A DNA stretch of 64,000 nt from an uncultured bacterium (GTDB taxonomy: Bacteria; Cyanobacteriota; Vampirovibrionia; Gastranaerophilales; Gastranaerophilaceae), in contig CACWHC010000002.1 of the NCBI GenBank assembly GCA_902760645.1, forward strand, positions 80,515-144,514, written 5' to 3'. A program made the position numbers and the translations under genes. The notes under the pieces were generated by a model. It was not told the origin of the DNA. It ran no database searches and saw only the letters and a program-made list of their open reading frames with translations. This document shows, piece after piece, positions 16,450 through 25,067 of the stretch; the stretch's first letter is position 1, and the number at the start of each line of letters is the position of its first letter.

Positions 16450-19125
16450 ATGACAAAGACGGCGATTAATATTAATGATTTACCTACGGTTTATGATGCA
16501 AAAGGTACGGAAGACGAAATTTATAAATTTTGGGAAAAGGGTGAATACTTTAAGGCTGATGCCAAAAGTGATAAGCCTGCATATTCCATTGTAATTCCGC
16601 CTCCGAATGTTACCGGTGTGCTTCATATGGGTCACGCATTAGATGAAACCCTGCAGGATATTTTGATCCGTTATCACAGAATGTCCGGTTATGAAACTTT
16701 ATGGCTGCCGGGTACTGACCACGCAGGTATTGCTACTCAAAATGTCGTAGAAAAGAAACTTCGCGAACAGGGCTTATCAAGATATGATTTAGGCAGAGAA
16801 AAATTCCTTGAAGAGACCTGGAAGTGGGCAAATGAGCACAAATCCGCTATTTTAGACCAATGTAAAAGACTGGGTGCTTCTTTTGACCGTTCAAGAGAAA
16901 GATTTACTTTTGACAAAGGCTGTTCTGATGCAGTAAAAGAAGTTTTTGTCAGACTATATGAAAAAGGATTAATTTATAAGGGCAAATATATTGTTAACTG
17001 GTGCCCTCGTTGTAACAGTGCGATATCAGATGTCGAAACCGAATATGTTACTGAACAGGGACATCTTTGGGAAATTTCTTATCCGTTAAAAGGTGAACAT
17101 GGTGCAATCATAGTTGCAACAACAAGACCTGAGACAATTTTTGGTGATGTTGCTATTGCAGTTCATCCTGATGACAGTAAATATTCCGAATTGGTTGGTA
17201 AAACAGTTGTTATTCCCCTTTCAGGGAGGGAAATCCCAATTATTGCAGATGAGTACGTTGACAGAAACTTTGGTACCGGTGCCGTAAAAATTACACCGGC
17301 TCATGACCCTAACGACTTTGAAGTAGGTCAACGTCACGGACTTAAACCTATCTGGATTTTAGATGAAAACGGCAATATGAAGGCATGTGGTGAGGTTCCT
17401 CAGGCTTTGCACGGATTAGACAGATATGAAGCCCGTAAAAAGATTGTCGGTATGCTTGAATATGAAAAATTCCTGCTTAGAACCCGTGATCATGAGCATA
17501 ATGTGGGCAAGTGCCAGCGTTGTGGTACTACTATTGAACCGTTACTTTCTGAACAGTGGTTCGTTAAAATGGCACCTCTTGCGAAAGAAGCTATTGCTGC
17601 CGTAAAAGACGGAAGAATTAAATTTGTTCCTGACAGATGGGAAAAGAATTATTTGGGCTGGATGGAAAATATACGAGATTGGTGTATTTCCCGTCAATTA
17701 TGGTGGGGACATCAGATTCCGGCGTATTATCATAAAAAAACCGGTGAAATGGTCGTAGCAAAAGAAAATCCTGATCCTGAAAATTATGTACAGGATAGTG
17801 ATGTTCTTGACACATGGTTTTCATCAGGTTTATGGCCGTTCTCTACTATGGGTTTCCCTAATACGGAAAGTGATGATTTTAAGAAATTCTATCCGACAAC
17901 TACTCTTGTAACCGGATTTGATATTATTTTCTTCTGGGTTGCAAGGATGATTACCATGGGTCTTGAGTTTACCGGTAAAGCTCCATTTTCTACCGTATAT
18001 ATACATGGTCTGATTAGAGATGAAAAAGGACAGAAGATGTCCAAATCTAAAGGTAATACGATAGATCCGGTTAAGATTATTGATAAGTATGGTTGTGATG
18101 CTTTAAGATTTACTATGACTTCGCTTTGTACGTACGGCGGTCAGGATATTAAAATGAGTGAAGAACGTTTTGAATACGGACGTAACTTTGCTAATAAAAT
18201 TTGGAATGCTTCCAGATTTGTATTAATGAATTTGGAAGGTGTTGACAGTAAAGATATTGATTTTGGTAATCTTACTATTGCTGATAAATGGATTTTAGAT
18301 AAGTTAAATTCTACAGCAAAAGAAATTAACGAAAATATTAAAGAATACAGAATTGGCGAAACTGCACATACTCTGTATGATTTCTTCTGGAACAGTTATT
18401 GCGACTGGTATGTGGAAATTGCAAAAATTCAGTTGCAGGATGATAGTTTAAAACTTAATACACAAAGAGTTTTAAGGTATGTTCTTGATATGTCATTGAG
18501 AATGCTTCATCCTATTATGCCTCACATAACAGAGCGTGTATGGCAATTAATTCCAAAGGCGGATAAACAGCTTGGTAGTTCTGAAGTTAAGAGTGCAATA
18601 ATAATATCAGAATACCCGACTTATCATGAAGAATTGGTGTTTGAAAAAGAAGCTAAAGAAATGGAGCTTGTATTTGAAACAATTACTTCACTGAGAAATG
18701 TTCGTCAAAGTTTTAATATTTCAACTTCTTTAAAAATTGATATTGAGATAAGAGCGGATAAAGATGAAAAACCGGTATTTGAAGCTATTGAGGCATATAT
18801 CAGAAGATTAGCAAAAGTAGAAAATATTTCTTATGCAAATAAAGAGGCAAAAGCTCCGAAAAAATCTGCGAGTGCTGTGGTTTCAGCTTCTACTATTATA
18901 ATTCCGCTGGAAAATCTTATTGATTTTAATGAAGAAATCAAACGTCAAAATAAAAAATTGGATAAATTGACGGCTGAAAAGAAATCACTTGAAGGCCGAA
19001 TTAACAATCCTAAGTTTGTGGCAAATGCACCTCAGGAGTTAATTCAGCAAACAAATGACAGAATAAATGAAATTGAACTTCAGGAAAATACAATTAAAAA
19101 GCTGATAGATTCCTTAGCTGACTAG
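16450..19125 (+). CDS. valS: Valyl-tRNA synthetase
   Basis: This 891-aa class Ia synthetase charges tRNA-Val. The nucleotide-binding motif HMGH is at 59-62 after PPPNVTGVL, and KMSKS is at 529-533. The editing domain (about 190-345) contains ATTRPETIFGD, and zinc-type cysteines occur in NWCPRCNS and GKCQRCGT. The C-terminal coiled coil (about 815-885) is typical of bacterial ValRS. An AGAGG ribosome site precedes the ATG. No leader peptide, T-box or other attenuator was seen in the 109 bp upstream. The length and domain order are complete. Confidence 0.97.
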   Translation: MTKTAININDLPTVYDAKGTEDEIYKFWEKGEYFKADAKSDKPAYSIVIPPPNVTGVLHMGHALDETLQDILIRYHRMSGYETLWLPGTDHAGIATQNVVEKKLREQGLSRYDLGREKFLEETWKWANEHKSAILDQCKRLGASFDRSRERFTFDKGCSDAVKEVFVRLYEKGLIYKGKYIVNWCPRCNSAISDVETEYVTEQGHLWEISYPLKGEHGAIIVATTRPETIFGDVAIAVHPDDSKYSELVGKTVVIPLSGREIPIIADEYVDRNFGTGAVKITPAHDPNDFEVGQRHGLKPIWILDENGNMKACGEVPQALHGLDRYEARKKIVGMLEYEKFLLRTRDHEHNVGKCQRCGTTIEPLLSEQWFVKMAPLAKEAIAAVKDGRIKFVPDRWEKNYLGWMENIRDWCISRQLWWGHQIPAYYHKKTGEMVVAKENPDPENYVQDSDVLDTWFSSGLWPFSTMGFPNTESDDFKKFYPTTTLVTGFDIIFFWVARMITMGLEFTGKAPFSTVYIHGLIRDEKGQKMSKSKGNTIDPVKIIDKYGCDALRFTMTSLCTYGGQDIKMSEERFEYGRNFANKIWNASRFVLMNLEGVDSKDIDFGNLTIADKWILDKLNSTAKEINENIKEYRIGETAHTLYDFFWNSYCDWYVEIAKIQLQDDSLKLNTQRVLRYVLDMSLRMLHPIMPHITERVWQLIPKADKQLGSSEVKSAIIISEYPTYHEELVFEKEAKEMELVFETITSLRNVRQSFNISTSLKIDIEIRADKDEKPVFEAIEAYIRRLAKVENISYANKEAKAPKKSASAVVSASTIIIPLENLIDFNEEIKRQNKKLDKLTAEKKSLEGRINNPKFVANAPQELIQQTNDRINEIELQENTIKKLIDSLAD

Positions 19126-19207
19126 AGGCTTATTGTCGTTAAATTCTAAGGATTTATTTATACAATGTGATATTGCTAATATATTGTATATTTGGTGTTG
19201 CATATAG

Positions 19208-19221
19208 TTAACATATGTTAA
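19208..19221. promoter_or_regulatory. Perfect palindrome upstream of the S1 gene
   Basis: TTAACATATGTTAA is a 14-base perfect palindrome in the 184-bp gap between valS and the S1 gene. It is followed at once by another copy of the half-site, ATGTTAA. It sits about 90 bp before the start codon and could be an operator for a dimeric regulator, or chance in AT-rich DNA. Confidence 0.3.
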
Positions 19222-19309
19222 ATAATGTTAAAAAATATATACAAATTGACTTTACTCTGATATTATGTCGGTATGTTTATTAGATATGAGTCTTAGAATT
19301 GGAGTAAAA

Positions 19310-20374
19310 ATGACATCAAAGGAATTAGATTTTGAAGAACTGTTGAAACAGTACGATTATAAATTTCAGAAAGGTGATTTAGTAAAGGGTATTGTTTGCG
19401 GTTTTGACGGTCAGGGTGTAATGGTCGATATTGGTGCAAAAACAATTGCTATCGTTCCGACCAGAGAAGCTGTTGATAAAGATGAAAAATTAGAGGATAA
19501 GTTTGAAAAGGGTACCGAATACGAATTTCTTATTATAAGAGAAGAAGATGAAGACGGTAAATTCCTTTTATCTCGTAAAAAGGTTGATTTCGCTTATGCT
19601 TGGAAAGAACTTGAAAAAATTAAAGAAGCTGACGAAACAATTCTTGCAACTGTTGCAGGTGTTGTTAAGGGCGGTATTCTTGTTGAAGTTTCAGGAGTCA
19701 GAGGATTTGTACCTTCTTCTCAGTTAAGAAGTAAAGAATCTGATTTGGAAGTAGGTTCAAAAATCGAATTGAAAATATTAACTCTTGACAGCCAGCAGAA
19801 TAATTTTATTCTTTCTAATAAGAAAGTTTATGATGACAGTGCTGTTGAAGCAAGAAAAACAGTATTCTCACAGATTGAAGCAGGTCAGGTTGTAAAAGGT
19901 GATGTTGTCAGAATTACCGATTTCGGTGCATTTGTTGACCTTGGCGGTATTGATGGCTTGTTACCGTTATCACAGCTTTCATGGAGATGGATTGACCATC
20001 CGACAGATGTCTTGAATGTTGGGGATAAAATTGATGTTGAAGTTATTGCTGTGGACCATGAAAAACAGCGTGTGTCTTTAAGTTTGAAAAATTTAGAGCC
20101 TGATCCATGGGTTGAAGCTGAAAAGAATATCAAAGAGGGCGATAAAGTTGAAGGTACAATTACCAGAATTAAACACTTCGGTGCTTTCGTAGAAGTATTC
20201 CCCGGTGTAGAAGCTCTTCTTCCTCATAACGAAGTTGTTGAACTTCAAAATCGTGACGGCAATATTCTGCAGGTAGGCGACAAAATAATGACTTATATTT
20301 TGAAATTTAATCCTACGGATAAACGTATTGCTCTTACCGTTAATGAAAATGGGGAAGCAGAATCCGCTGAGTAA
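19310..20374 (+). CDS. rpsA: Ribosomal protein S1 homologue (four S1 domains)
   Basis: The protein has 354 aa from the ATG at 19310, chosen because GGAG sits 9 bases upstream; an in-frame ATG at 19265 lacks such a site. Four S1 OB-fold repeats can be seen, starting near residues 18 (GDLVKGIVCGF), 105 (ILATVAGVVKGG), 190 (GQVVKGDVVRITDFGAFVDL) and 277 (GDKVEGTITRIKHFGAFVEV). The first two are divergent and the last two canonical, which is the layout of short S1 proteins in cyanobacteria and Gram-positives. It should bind mRNA on the 30S subunit. It ends in a strong terminator. Confidence 0.9.
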   Translation: MTSKELDFEELLKQYDYKFQKGDLVKGIVCGFDGQGVMVDIGAKTIAIVPTREAVDKDEKLEDKFEKGTEYEFLIIREEDEDGKFLLSRKKVDFAYAWKELEKIKEADETILATVAGVVKGGILVEVSGVRGFVPSSQLRSKESDLEVGSKIELKILTLDSQQNNFILSNKKVYDDSAVEARKTVFSQIEAGQVVKGDVVRITDFGAFVDLGGIDGLLPLSQLSWRWIDHPTDVLNVGDKIDVEVIAVDHEKQRVSLSLKNLEPDPWVEAEKNIKEGDKVEGTITRIKHFGAFVEVFPGVEALLPHNEVVELQNRDGNILQVGDKIMTYILKFNPTDKRIALTVNENGEAESAE

Positions 20375-20393
20375 AAATAAATTTAAAATGCAA

Positions 20394-20428
20394 AAACACC
20401 GGTCTGATTTCAGACCGGTGTTTTTATG
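20394..20428 (+). terminator. Strong intrinsic terminator after the S1 gene
   Basis: The stem ACACCGGTCTG / CAGACCGGTGT is a perfect 11-bp hairpin with a four-base loop, followed by TTTTT. It starts about 20 bp after the stop codon. Confidence 0.95.
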
Positions 20429-20545
20429 TAAAGAATTATAAAAGTCATTCTGCTGTGTGTCAATTATTACACAATTAATTTTTTTATATTATTACAGGGA
20501 AAGAAAAATTTAAGTTATAAATTTTTGGGGATTATACAGATAAAT

Positions 20546-21346
20546 ATGGTTGCTGCGATTGGCTTATATCTTAATACAGTAAACAATTACAAAATGTTTG
20601 GGCAGGATTCTTGTGAGTCTTCTGCTTCTTCTGTGTTTTCAAAGTCAGTTTCCAGACAATCGGTTCAACAGGATACCAAAACAAGCAGATTTGATTTGAA
20701 TGGTAAAATTGATACAAATTTTGGTCAAAGTACAAAATTGAATGATTGTTGGCTGTTGGCGGCAATATACTCGATTGCGAATACTCCAAAAGGTAAAAAG
20801 CTTATTGAAGATTCAATAACTTTGCTTCACGATAATAAAGTAAAAGTTACTTTAAAAGGGGTAAACATTAGTTATATTTATGACAAAGATTATGTAAAAT
20901 CACGAACGGATTTGGCCGGAGGAGATTTGGATGTTAGATTATTTGAAATTGCTGCAGAAGATTATGTAAGAAAAAATCCGCAGCGTAATAAAAATCATCT
21001 GGATGGTAACAGACCTTGGGTAGCTTTCAGGCTTTTAACAGGCAAGGGTACAAGAAACTATGATTCAGAATCAAATATAAGGGGTACTTTGTCTGATTAT
21101 AAAATAGATAGTTTTAATGACGAAAATTACATTGCTGTAGTCTGGAAAAGCACCGATGTACCAAAAACATTTAAAACTGCAGATGGTAAATCCGTAACGT
21201 TGGAGGGTAGTCATACTTATTCGGTTATTGGTTCTGATTCAAATAATGTCTATATTGTAAATCCTCATGATTCTTCCGAAAAAATTGCGGTTCCAAGAAA
21301 TATATTTAAAAATTTCTTTAACAGAATTGATGAGTTTTATTTGTAA
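20546..21346 (+). CDS. Calpain-like cysteine protease (small)
   Basis: The protein has 266 aa from ATG 20546; a TTG at 20525 is a possible longer start. A short Ser-rich head leads to a C2-type papain-fold domain. Catalytic residues can be placed at C68 (LNDCWLLAA), H223 (GSHTYSV) and N239 (VYIVNPHDS). DLAGGDLDVRLFEIAAEDY matches the two other calpain-like proteins in this window (SGDMDVRALEMAVKKY and STGDLDVRAIEIAVERY). The usual Q-G-x-x-G-D-C-W is altered to Q-S-T-K-L-N-D-C-W, with the triad intact. No EF-hand is visible. No signal peptide, so the site of action is unclear. Confidence 0.85.
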   Translation: MVAAIGLYLNTVNNYKMFGQDSCESSASSVFSKSVSRQSVQQDTKTSRFDLNGKIDTNFGQSTKLNDCWLLAAIYSIANTPKGKKLIEDSITLLHDNKVKVTLKGVNISYIYDKDYVKSRTDLAGGDLDVRLFEIAAEDYVRKNPQRNKNHLDGNRPWVAFRLLTGKGTRNYDSESNIRGTLSDYKIDSFNDENYIAVVWKSTDVPKTFKTADGKSVTLEGSHTYSVIGSDSNNVYIVNPHDSSEKIAVPRNIFKNFFNRIDEFYL

Positions 21347-21480
21347 TGTTATGTATTTTTATATTTTTATCCTAATTCTTTTGTATGATTTTGCATGTAA
21401 TAGCTGGGTTATATGCAGTAGATTTGCCGATAACTGCTAAAAAAACGTAAATACCTACTGTATAATAAATACAGATAACA

Positions 21481-21508
21481 TTGACTTTTATAAAATCATA
21501 ATTATATA
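21481..21508 (+). promoter_or_regulatory. Possible promoter of the 21.5-24.7 kb operon
   Basis: TTGACT (21481-21486) is followed after 16 bases by TATATA (21503-21508), about 48 bp before the first start codon. The rest of the 209-bp gap (21347-21555) shows no gene. Confidence 0.4.
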
Positions 21509-21555
21509 AGTTAGTGTAGTAGTTTAATATAAGAAATACATGAGGAGAGCAGCTT

Positions 21556-22809
21556 ATGGGTATGGCGGCATCACAGGCCAGATGGCTCGCATTAACAGCA
21601 AGAAAAACTAACGTAGAATATGAAGGACAGCAAGTAAATCAGGCTCGTACGGCTTTGGCGATGAAGAGTGCTAATACCTTTAACGAACTATTGGCATTGA
21701 AAGTTCCGACTGCTCCAAGCTCTCAGGATTTTACAAAGTTAGAGTACACATATCAGGATGGTAATATTACCGAAACAATCGAGGATATGACAGCATTAGT
21801 TAATGATCCTGACGGATACAATTATTTGGTAACACATTGTCACTATTCTGACATATATACAGGTATTCAGAATATGCTTGTAAATCCGCAGGTTGCAATG
21901 GGTGATAACGGTGTAAAATCATATATTGATGCAAACCTTGTAACTAAAACAGATGATTCATATACTGTTAACGGGGTACCGGTAACACCTTATGATTCAA
22001 CAAATCCGGAGCAGGCTGCAGCTTATGATATTGTAGTTGCAAACTATCCGATTATAGGCAGAAACAAAGGCAGTCTTATGGCTTTCAATGGTACAAACGG
22101 TGTTACGTTTGCTCTGAGAGAGGACCTTGATGATGCTGCAGGAGAATTAAAAATCGACTTGCCTACATATTATCCTCAATCTAATGTTCCTAAATATGTA
22201 GGTAATTCAAATATAACAAGTTTGGATGTGAAAGATACAACCGACAAGGCTGCATATGATCAGATTTGCAGAGATTGGCCAAATACTGATTTTGCAAAAT
22301 CAAATCCGGCAGAAATTTATAAATGGACGTTTCAGGGTGAAGTAAGATATGCCTGCCTGTCCGATTTGAAAAAAACATATGATAGTGCTCCGGACAAGAC
22401 AAAACCTACGGAAAATCAATCAAACTTAATGTATTATGTTGCACAGGATCTTAGTACAAAAATTGAAAATAAAGAACGTGCAATCGTGGATATTAATGCG
22501 GAAGGCAGAATACAGTCAATCAAATTTGAAAATTCATCTGCAACATATCCGGTTAACACTAACACAAAAACTGATACTCAGGCATACGAAGATGCTATGA
22601 ATCAATATCACTATGATATGGAAGTATATGAAAAACGTATTGCAGATATCAATGCCAAAACGGAAAAAATTCAGGAGGAAGACAGAACGCTAGAATTGAG
22701 ATTACGTCAGTTAGATACTGAACAAGAAGCTCTTCAGACTGAAATGGAAGCAGTACAAAAAGTAATTCAGAAGAATATTGAATCTACATTCAAAACTTTT
22801 GAATCTTAG
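21556..22809 (+). CDS. Unknown protein with MAASQAR head and coiled-coil tail
   Basis: The protein has 417 aa. It begins MGMAASQARWLALTARKTNV, with no signal peptide, followed by a Gln-rich helix to about residue 50. The middle (60-330) is a polar mixed-fold region. The last 80 residues (about 338-415) are a strongly predicted coiled coil (KRIADINAKTEKIQEEDRT, then repeated LRQLDTEQEALQTEM-type heptads). A GGAGAG ribosome site precedes the ATG. It is the first gene of an apparent five-gene operon. No named family was recognised. The soluble, coiled-coil design without a Sec signal would suit a structural or secreted component of a specialised export machine, but this is inference. Confidence 0.7.
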   Translation: MGMAASQARWLALTARKTNVEYEGQQVNQARTALAMKSANTFNELLALKVPTAPSSQDFTKLEYTYQDGNITETIEDMTALVNDPDGYNYLVTHCHYSDIYTGIQNMLVNPQVAMGDNGVKSYIDANLVTKTDDSYTVNGVPVTPYDSTNPEQAAAYDIVVANYPIIGRNKGSLMAFNGTNGVTFALREDLDDAAGELKIDLPTYYPQSNVPKYVGNSNITSLDVKDTTDKAAYDQICRDWPNTDFAKSNPAEIYKWTFQGEVRYACLSDLKKTYDSAPDKTKPTENQSNLMYYVAQDLSTKIENKERAIVDINAEGRIQSIKFENSSATYPVNTNTKTDTQAYEDAMNQYHYDMEVYEKRIADINAKTEKIQEEDRTLELRLRQLDTEQEALQTEMEAVQKVIQKNIESTFKTFES

Positions 22810-22843
22810 TAAGATATTACTTAAATTATAAAGAGAGGCAGTT

Positions 22844-23695
22844 ATGTCATACAAAAACGATAGTTACCTTGTAATAGCAAATAAGTTTGGTACAGCCGGT
22901 TCTGAGGCAAAAGCTCAGTTGTGGGAAACTTATGATAAATTAAGAGATTTAACGGTTTCCGGTACCGGTCAGGGTACAGGTTGGGGTATGTCAGGCAGCT
23001 TTTTATACAGATTAGCAAGTTTGATGGCTCCGTCATCTTATGCAAATTTATTCGGTAGTTCTGAATCAATTAGCGTTCCGGGGACATCGTATTATTCGTC
23101 TATGAATGGTGGTTCTTCATTCGGCTTAAATTCATTATATAATTATTCCGGTTTCCCGGGGGGTGCTGCACCTATATCCTGGGCAGAAGGATTCGCAACA
23201 GGCGGGGCTTCCGCAATTGGAGGCTGGGGGTCTGATATTTCTTCAGCGTTAAACGGATTAGGTTCGGCTTCTGTATCCGGTACTCCTACCGGTTTCGCAT
23301 CAGGGGTTGCCGGTTTGGCTGATATTGCAAGTGCTGCGGCATACGGTGTTGGTGCTGCAAACGGTTACGGTTATGCAGGCAGAAATATTGTACTCCCTAT
23401 TGCAAGTATGATTTCCGGTTGGGGTGGTATAATGCAGTCTGCTGCACCATACTTGGGTGAATACGGCTTGCCTGCTCTTGTAATGGGTAATTTGATGCAG
23501 GGTATTACAACGCCTGCTCTTGCGGCGTATCAGCGTATTACCGGTAATATTACGGCAAATGCTGATGCGATATTGTCAAGCAAGGTTCGTAATATAGAAA
23601 CTGTATGTAAAATGCTTGATACGCAAGGCGATGTATGCAAGAAGATGCTGAAAGAATCTATCGATAGTGATAGCAAAGCTATCCAAAACTTGTAA
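22844..23695 (+). CDS. Gly/Ser/Ala-rich protein of unknown function
   Basis: The protein has 283 aa. After a charged head (1-30) it is dominated by Gly, Ser, Ala and Tyr (about 40-215), with many small-residue hydrophobic stretches such as GVAGLADIASAAAYGVGAAN. A conventional amphipathic segment with two cysteines (about 240-283) ends it. No signal peptide or family was recognised. The gene starts with an AGAGAGG ribosome site 34 bp after the coiled-coil protein and is probably co-expressed with it. Composition resembles extracellular or translocon-type proteins, but no identity can be given. Confidence 0.65.
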   Translation: MSYKNDSYLVIANKFGTAGSEAKAQLWETYDKLRDLTVSGTGQGTGWGMSGSFLYRLASLMAPSSYANLFGSSESISVPGTSYYSSMNGGSSFGLNSLYNYSGFPGGAAPISWAEGFATGGASAIGGWGSDISSALNGLGSASVSGTPTGFASGVAGLADIASAAAYGVGAANGYGYAGRNIVLPIASMISGWGGIMQSAAPYLGEYGLPALVMGNLMQGITTPALAAYQRITGNITANADAILSSKVRNIETVCKMLDTQGDVCKKMLKESIDSDSKAIQNL

Positions 23696-23719
23696 TAATT
23701 TAATGTACGGGTAGAGAAA

Positions 23720-23944
23720 ATGGATGATAACAGAACATATACAAGATTGGTTTGTGACAAACTTTTTAAAGATAACATAGTATGTTTGCTGTTAGATAAA
23801 TTTGTAAAATTTTATTACACTTTGTTTTCTCATTTTACTAAATCGTTAAAGTTTGAAAAGGTTATGCCGATAAATAACTGTGTGAAGGGTGAGCCATACA
23901 ATCCTTTCAAAAATGTAGAAAAAAAGACAGGCATTTTAGGTTAA
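23720..23944 (+). CDS. Small hypothetical protein, 74 aa
   Basis: The ATG is 24 bp after the previous stop, with a GGGTAGAG-type ribosome site. Residues 1-50 are mixed hydrophobic and basic (DNIVCLLLDKFVKFYYTLF in part), and the C-terminal third contains VKGEPYNPFKNVEKKTG. No family was recognised. It keeps the same strand and close spacing as its neighbours, which is the main support for its being real. Confidence 0.5.
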   Translation: MDDNRTYTRLVCDKLFKDNIVCLLLDKFVKFYYTLFSHFTKSLKFEKVMPINNCVKGEPYNPFKNVEKKTGILG

Positions 23945-24042
23945 GACATGTTAAGATAATTTGTAAAAACAAGCAATATTCTGATAAAGATTGTTTTTAT
24001 ATACATGTAGAAATCTAAAGTGTTGATAGGAGTAGAATAATC

Positions 24043-24318
24043 ATGTCACTTCAAGATACTTTAGAGATGAATATAAAGAGAATAGTAGATTTCTTGATAT
24101 ATTCAAAGAATTTTATCATCAGAAAAAGCCCTCTAAAAGCCTTGGTGAACTACTTGGTAGAAAGTTTAAAAGAATTTCTGACAATGAAAAAGAAATTAAA
24201 AATGGCTCAGTACCGATTAAACTATCACCAACATCAATTCCACAAAATGGAACAATTAATAGCAGAAAACAATCAACATAGCTTCTTGAGGGGAAATAAT
24301 CTGAACGAAACCAGGTAA
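24043..24318 (+). CDS. Small ORF, 91 aa, possibly frameshifted
   Basis: The ATG at 24043 has a GGAG site 10 bases upstream. The encoded protein is basic and helical (MSLQDTLEMNIKRIVDFLIY at the start). However, the overlapping frame from 24036 to the TAG at 24279-24281 has no start codon but shows the A/T-rich third positions of the neighbouring genes. It reads as an ordinary polar protein (FRDEYKENSRFLDIFKEFYH and on). Either the ATG frame is real, or a one-base shift near 24050-24070 joins the start to the other frame, by mutation, sequence error or recoding. The gene sits between 23720-23944 and 24331-24663 in the operon. Confidence 0.45.
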   Translation: MSLQDTLEMNIKRIVDFLIYSKNFIIRKSPLKALVNYLVESLKEFLTMKKKLKMAQYRLNYHQHQFHKMEQLIAENNQHSFLRGNNLNETR

Positions 24319-24330
24319 AGGAAGCGAAAT

Positions 24331-24663
24331 ATGGGTCTTATTACAGATACAATGAGATTAAGACAGTTGCAAGGTCAAAGGTCTGACCTCAAATTTAAGA
24401 TTCAGGAAATTATTGCGACAAAAACAAGTTTAATTAATGCGGGAAATGACTTGATGAAGGTTGGTACGGATTATGATCCTGACTCTCCCGTTATGAAAAC
24501 TTTACAGCAGCGTCAGGCAAAAGTTCAATTAATGGAACAGAAGCTTGAACAGCAAATACAGGAATATCAAATTCAGCTGCAAATGGTTGAAGCGGAGTAC
24601 AATCAGTGTAAAGGACGTCTACAGCAAGAAATTCAGGAAGAAATGAGTTATACTCTTACATAG
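24331..24663 (+). CDS. Small coiled-coil protein, 110 aa
   Basis: It begins MGLITDTMRLRQLQGQRSDL and is Gln/Glu/Leu-rich throughout, with an interruption at DYDPDSPV (about 48-55). This predicts a helical hairpin of two long coiled-coil arms (residues 8-45 and 58-105). There is no signal peptide or cysteine except one near residue 92. An AGGAAG ribosome site precedes the ATG and a terminator follows the stop, so it closes the operon. No family was recognised. Size and hairpin shape resemble needle or rod subunits and chaperones of export systems, which is only an analogy. Confidence 0.68.
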   Translation: MGLITDTMRLRQLQGQRSDLKFKIQEIIATKTSLINAGNDLMKVGTDYDPDSPVMKTLQQRQAKVQLMEQKLEQQIQEYQIQLQMVEAEYNQCKGRLQQEIQEEMSYTLT

Positions 24664-24682
24664 AAAGTTTATTAATAAAAAA

Positions 24683-24717
24683 ATAGGGTTGTAAAGTTTT
24701 ACAACTCTATTTTTTTT
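24683..24717 (+). terminator. Terminator closing the unknown operon
   Basis: Stem ATAGGGTTGT / ACAACTCTAT (one G-T pair) is followed by a run of seven T. It starts 20 bp after the stop of the coiled-coil gene. Confidence 0.88.
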
Positions 24718-24720
24718 GAT

Positions 24721-25044
24721 TGGCATAATATAAATTTCTGTCATAATTATTGCACAGGTAAATCGAAATTCAAATCTTTTGGCCCAAGTTTGTATTATAA
24801 GTGCGGTACTTATAATACTGCCGGTATGCCTTCGCTTATGAAATTGAGCGGGAACTATTGGTCAAGAGTTTCTACTACGGCATATGGTTCGGACGCAGGT
24901 ATTATAAGAAACTTCTCTGCCGACCATTCTGATACTACTGCAAAAAACATAAATAACAGTTACAATACTATTTGTGTAGCTGACCAGATTAATTTTATAT
25001 TTAAAGCAAAAAATAACACCCTTTTGGGTGTTGTTTTCTTTTGA
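24721..25044 (+). pseudogene. Possible gene remnant without a start
   Basis: The 404-bp gap 24664-25067 contains an open frame that is unbroken from before 24721 to the stop at 25042-25044 but has no credible start; only a TTG at 24790 without a ribosome site. It reads through phrases such as CTGKSKF, YKCGTYNTAGMPSLMKLSGN and DTTAKNINNSYNTICV. These look like the C-terminal end of an exported or surface protein. The last residues run into a terminator hairpin. This may be a decayed 3' fragment of a larger gene, or chance. No promoter was seen. Confidence 0.3.
25015..25042. terminator. Bidirectional terminator
   Basis: AACACCC / GGGTGTT with a four-base TTTT loop has TTTTCTTTT following on plus and ATTTTTT following on minus. 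It probably serves the minus-strand gene ending at 25068. Confidence 0.8.
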
Positions 25045-25067
25045 TAATCGTTATAAATGATATTGGT

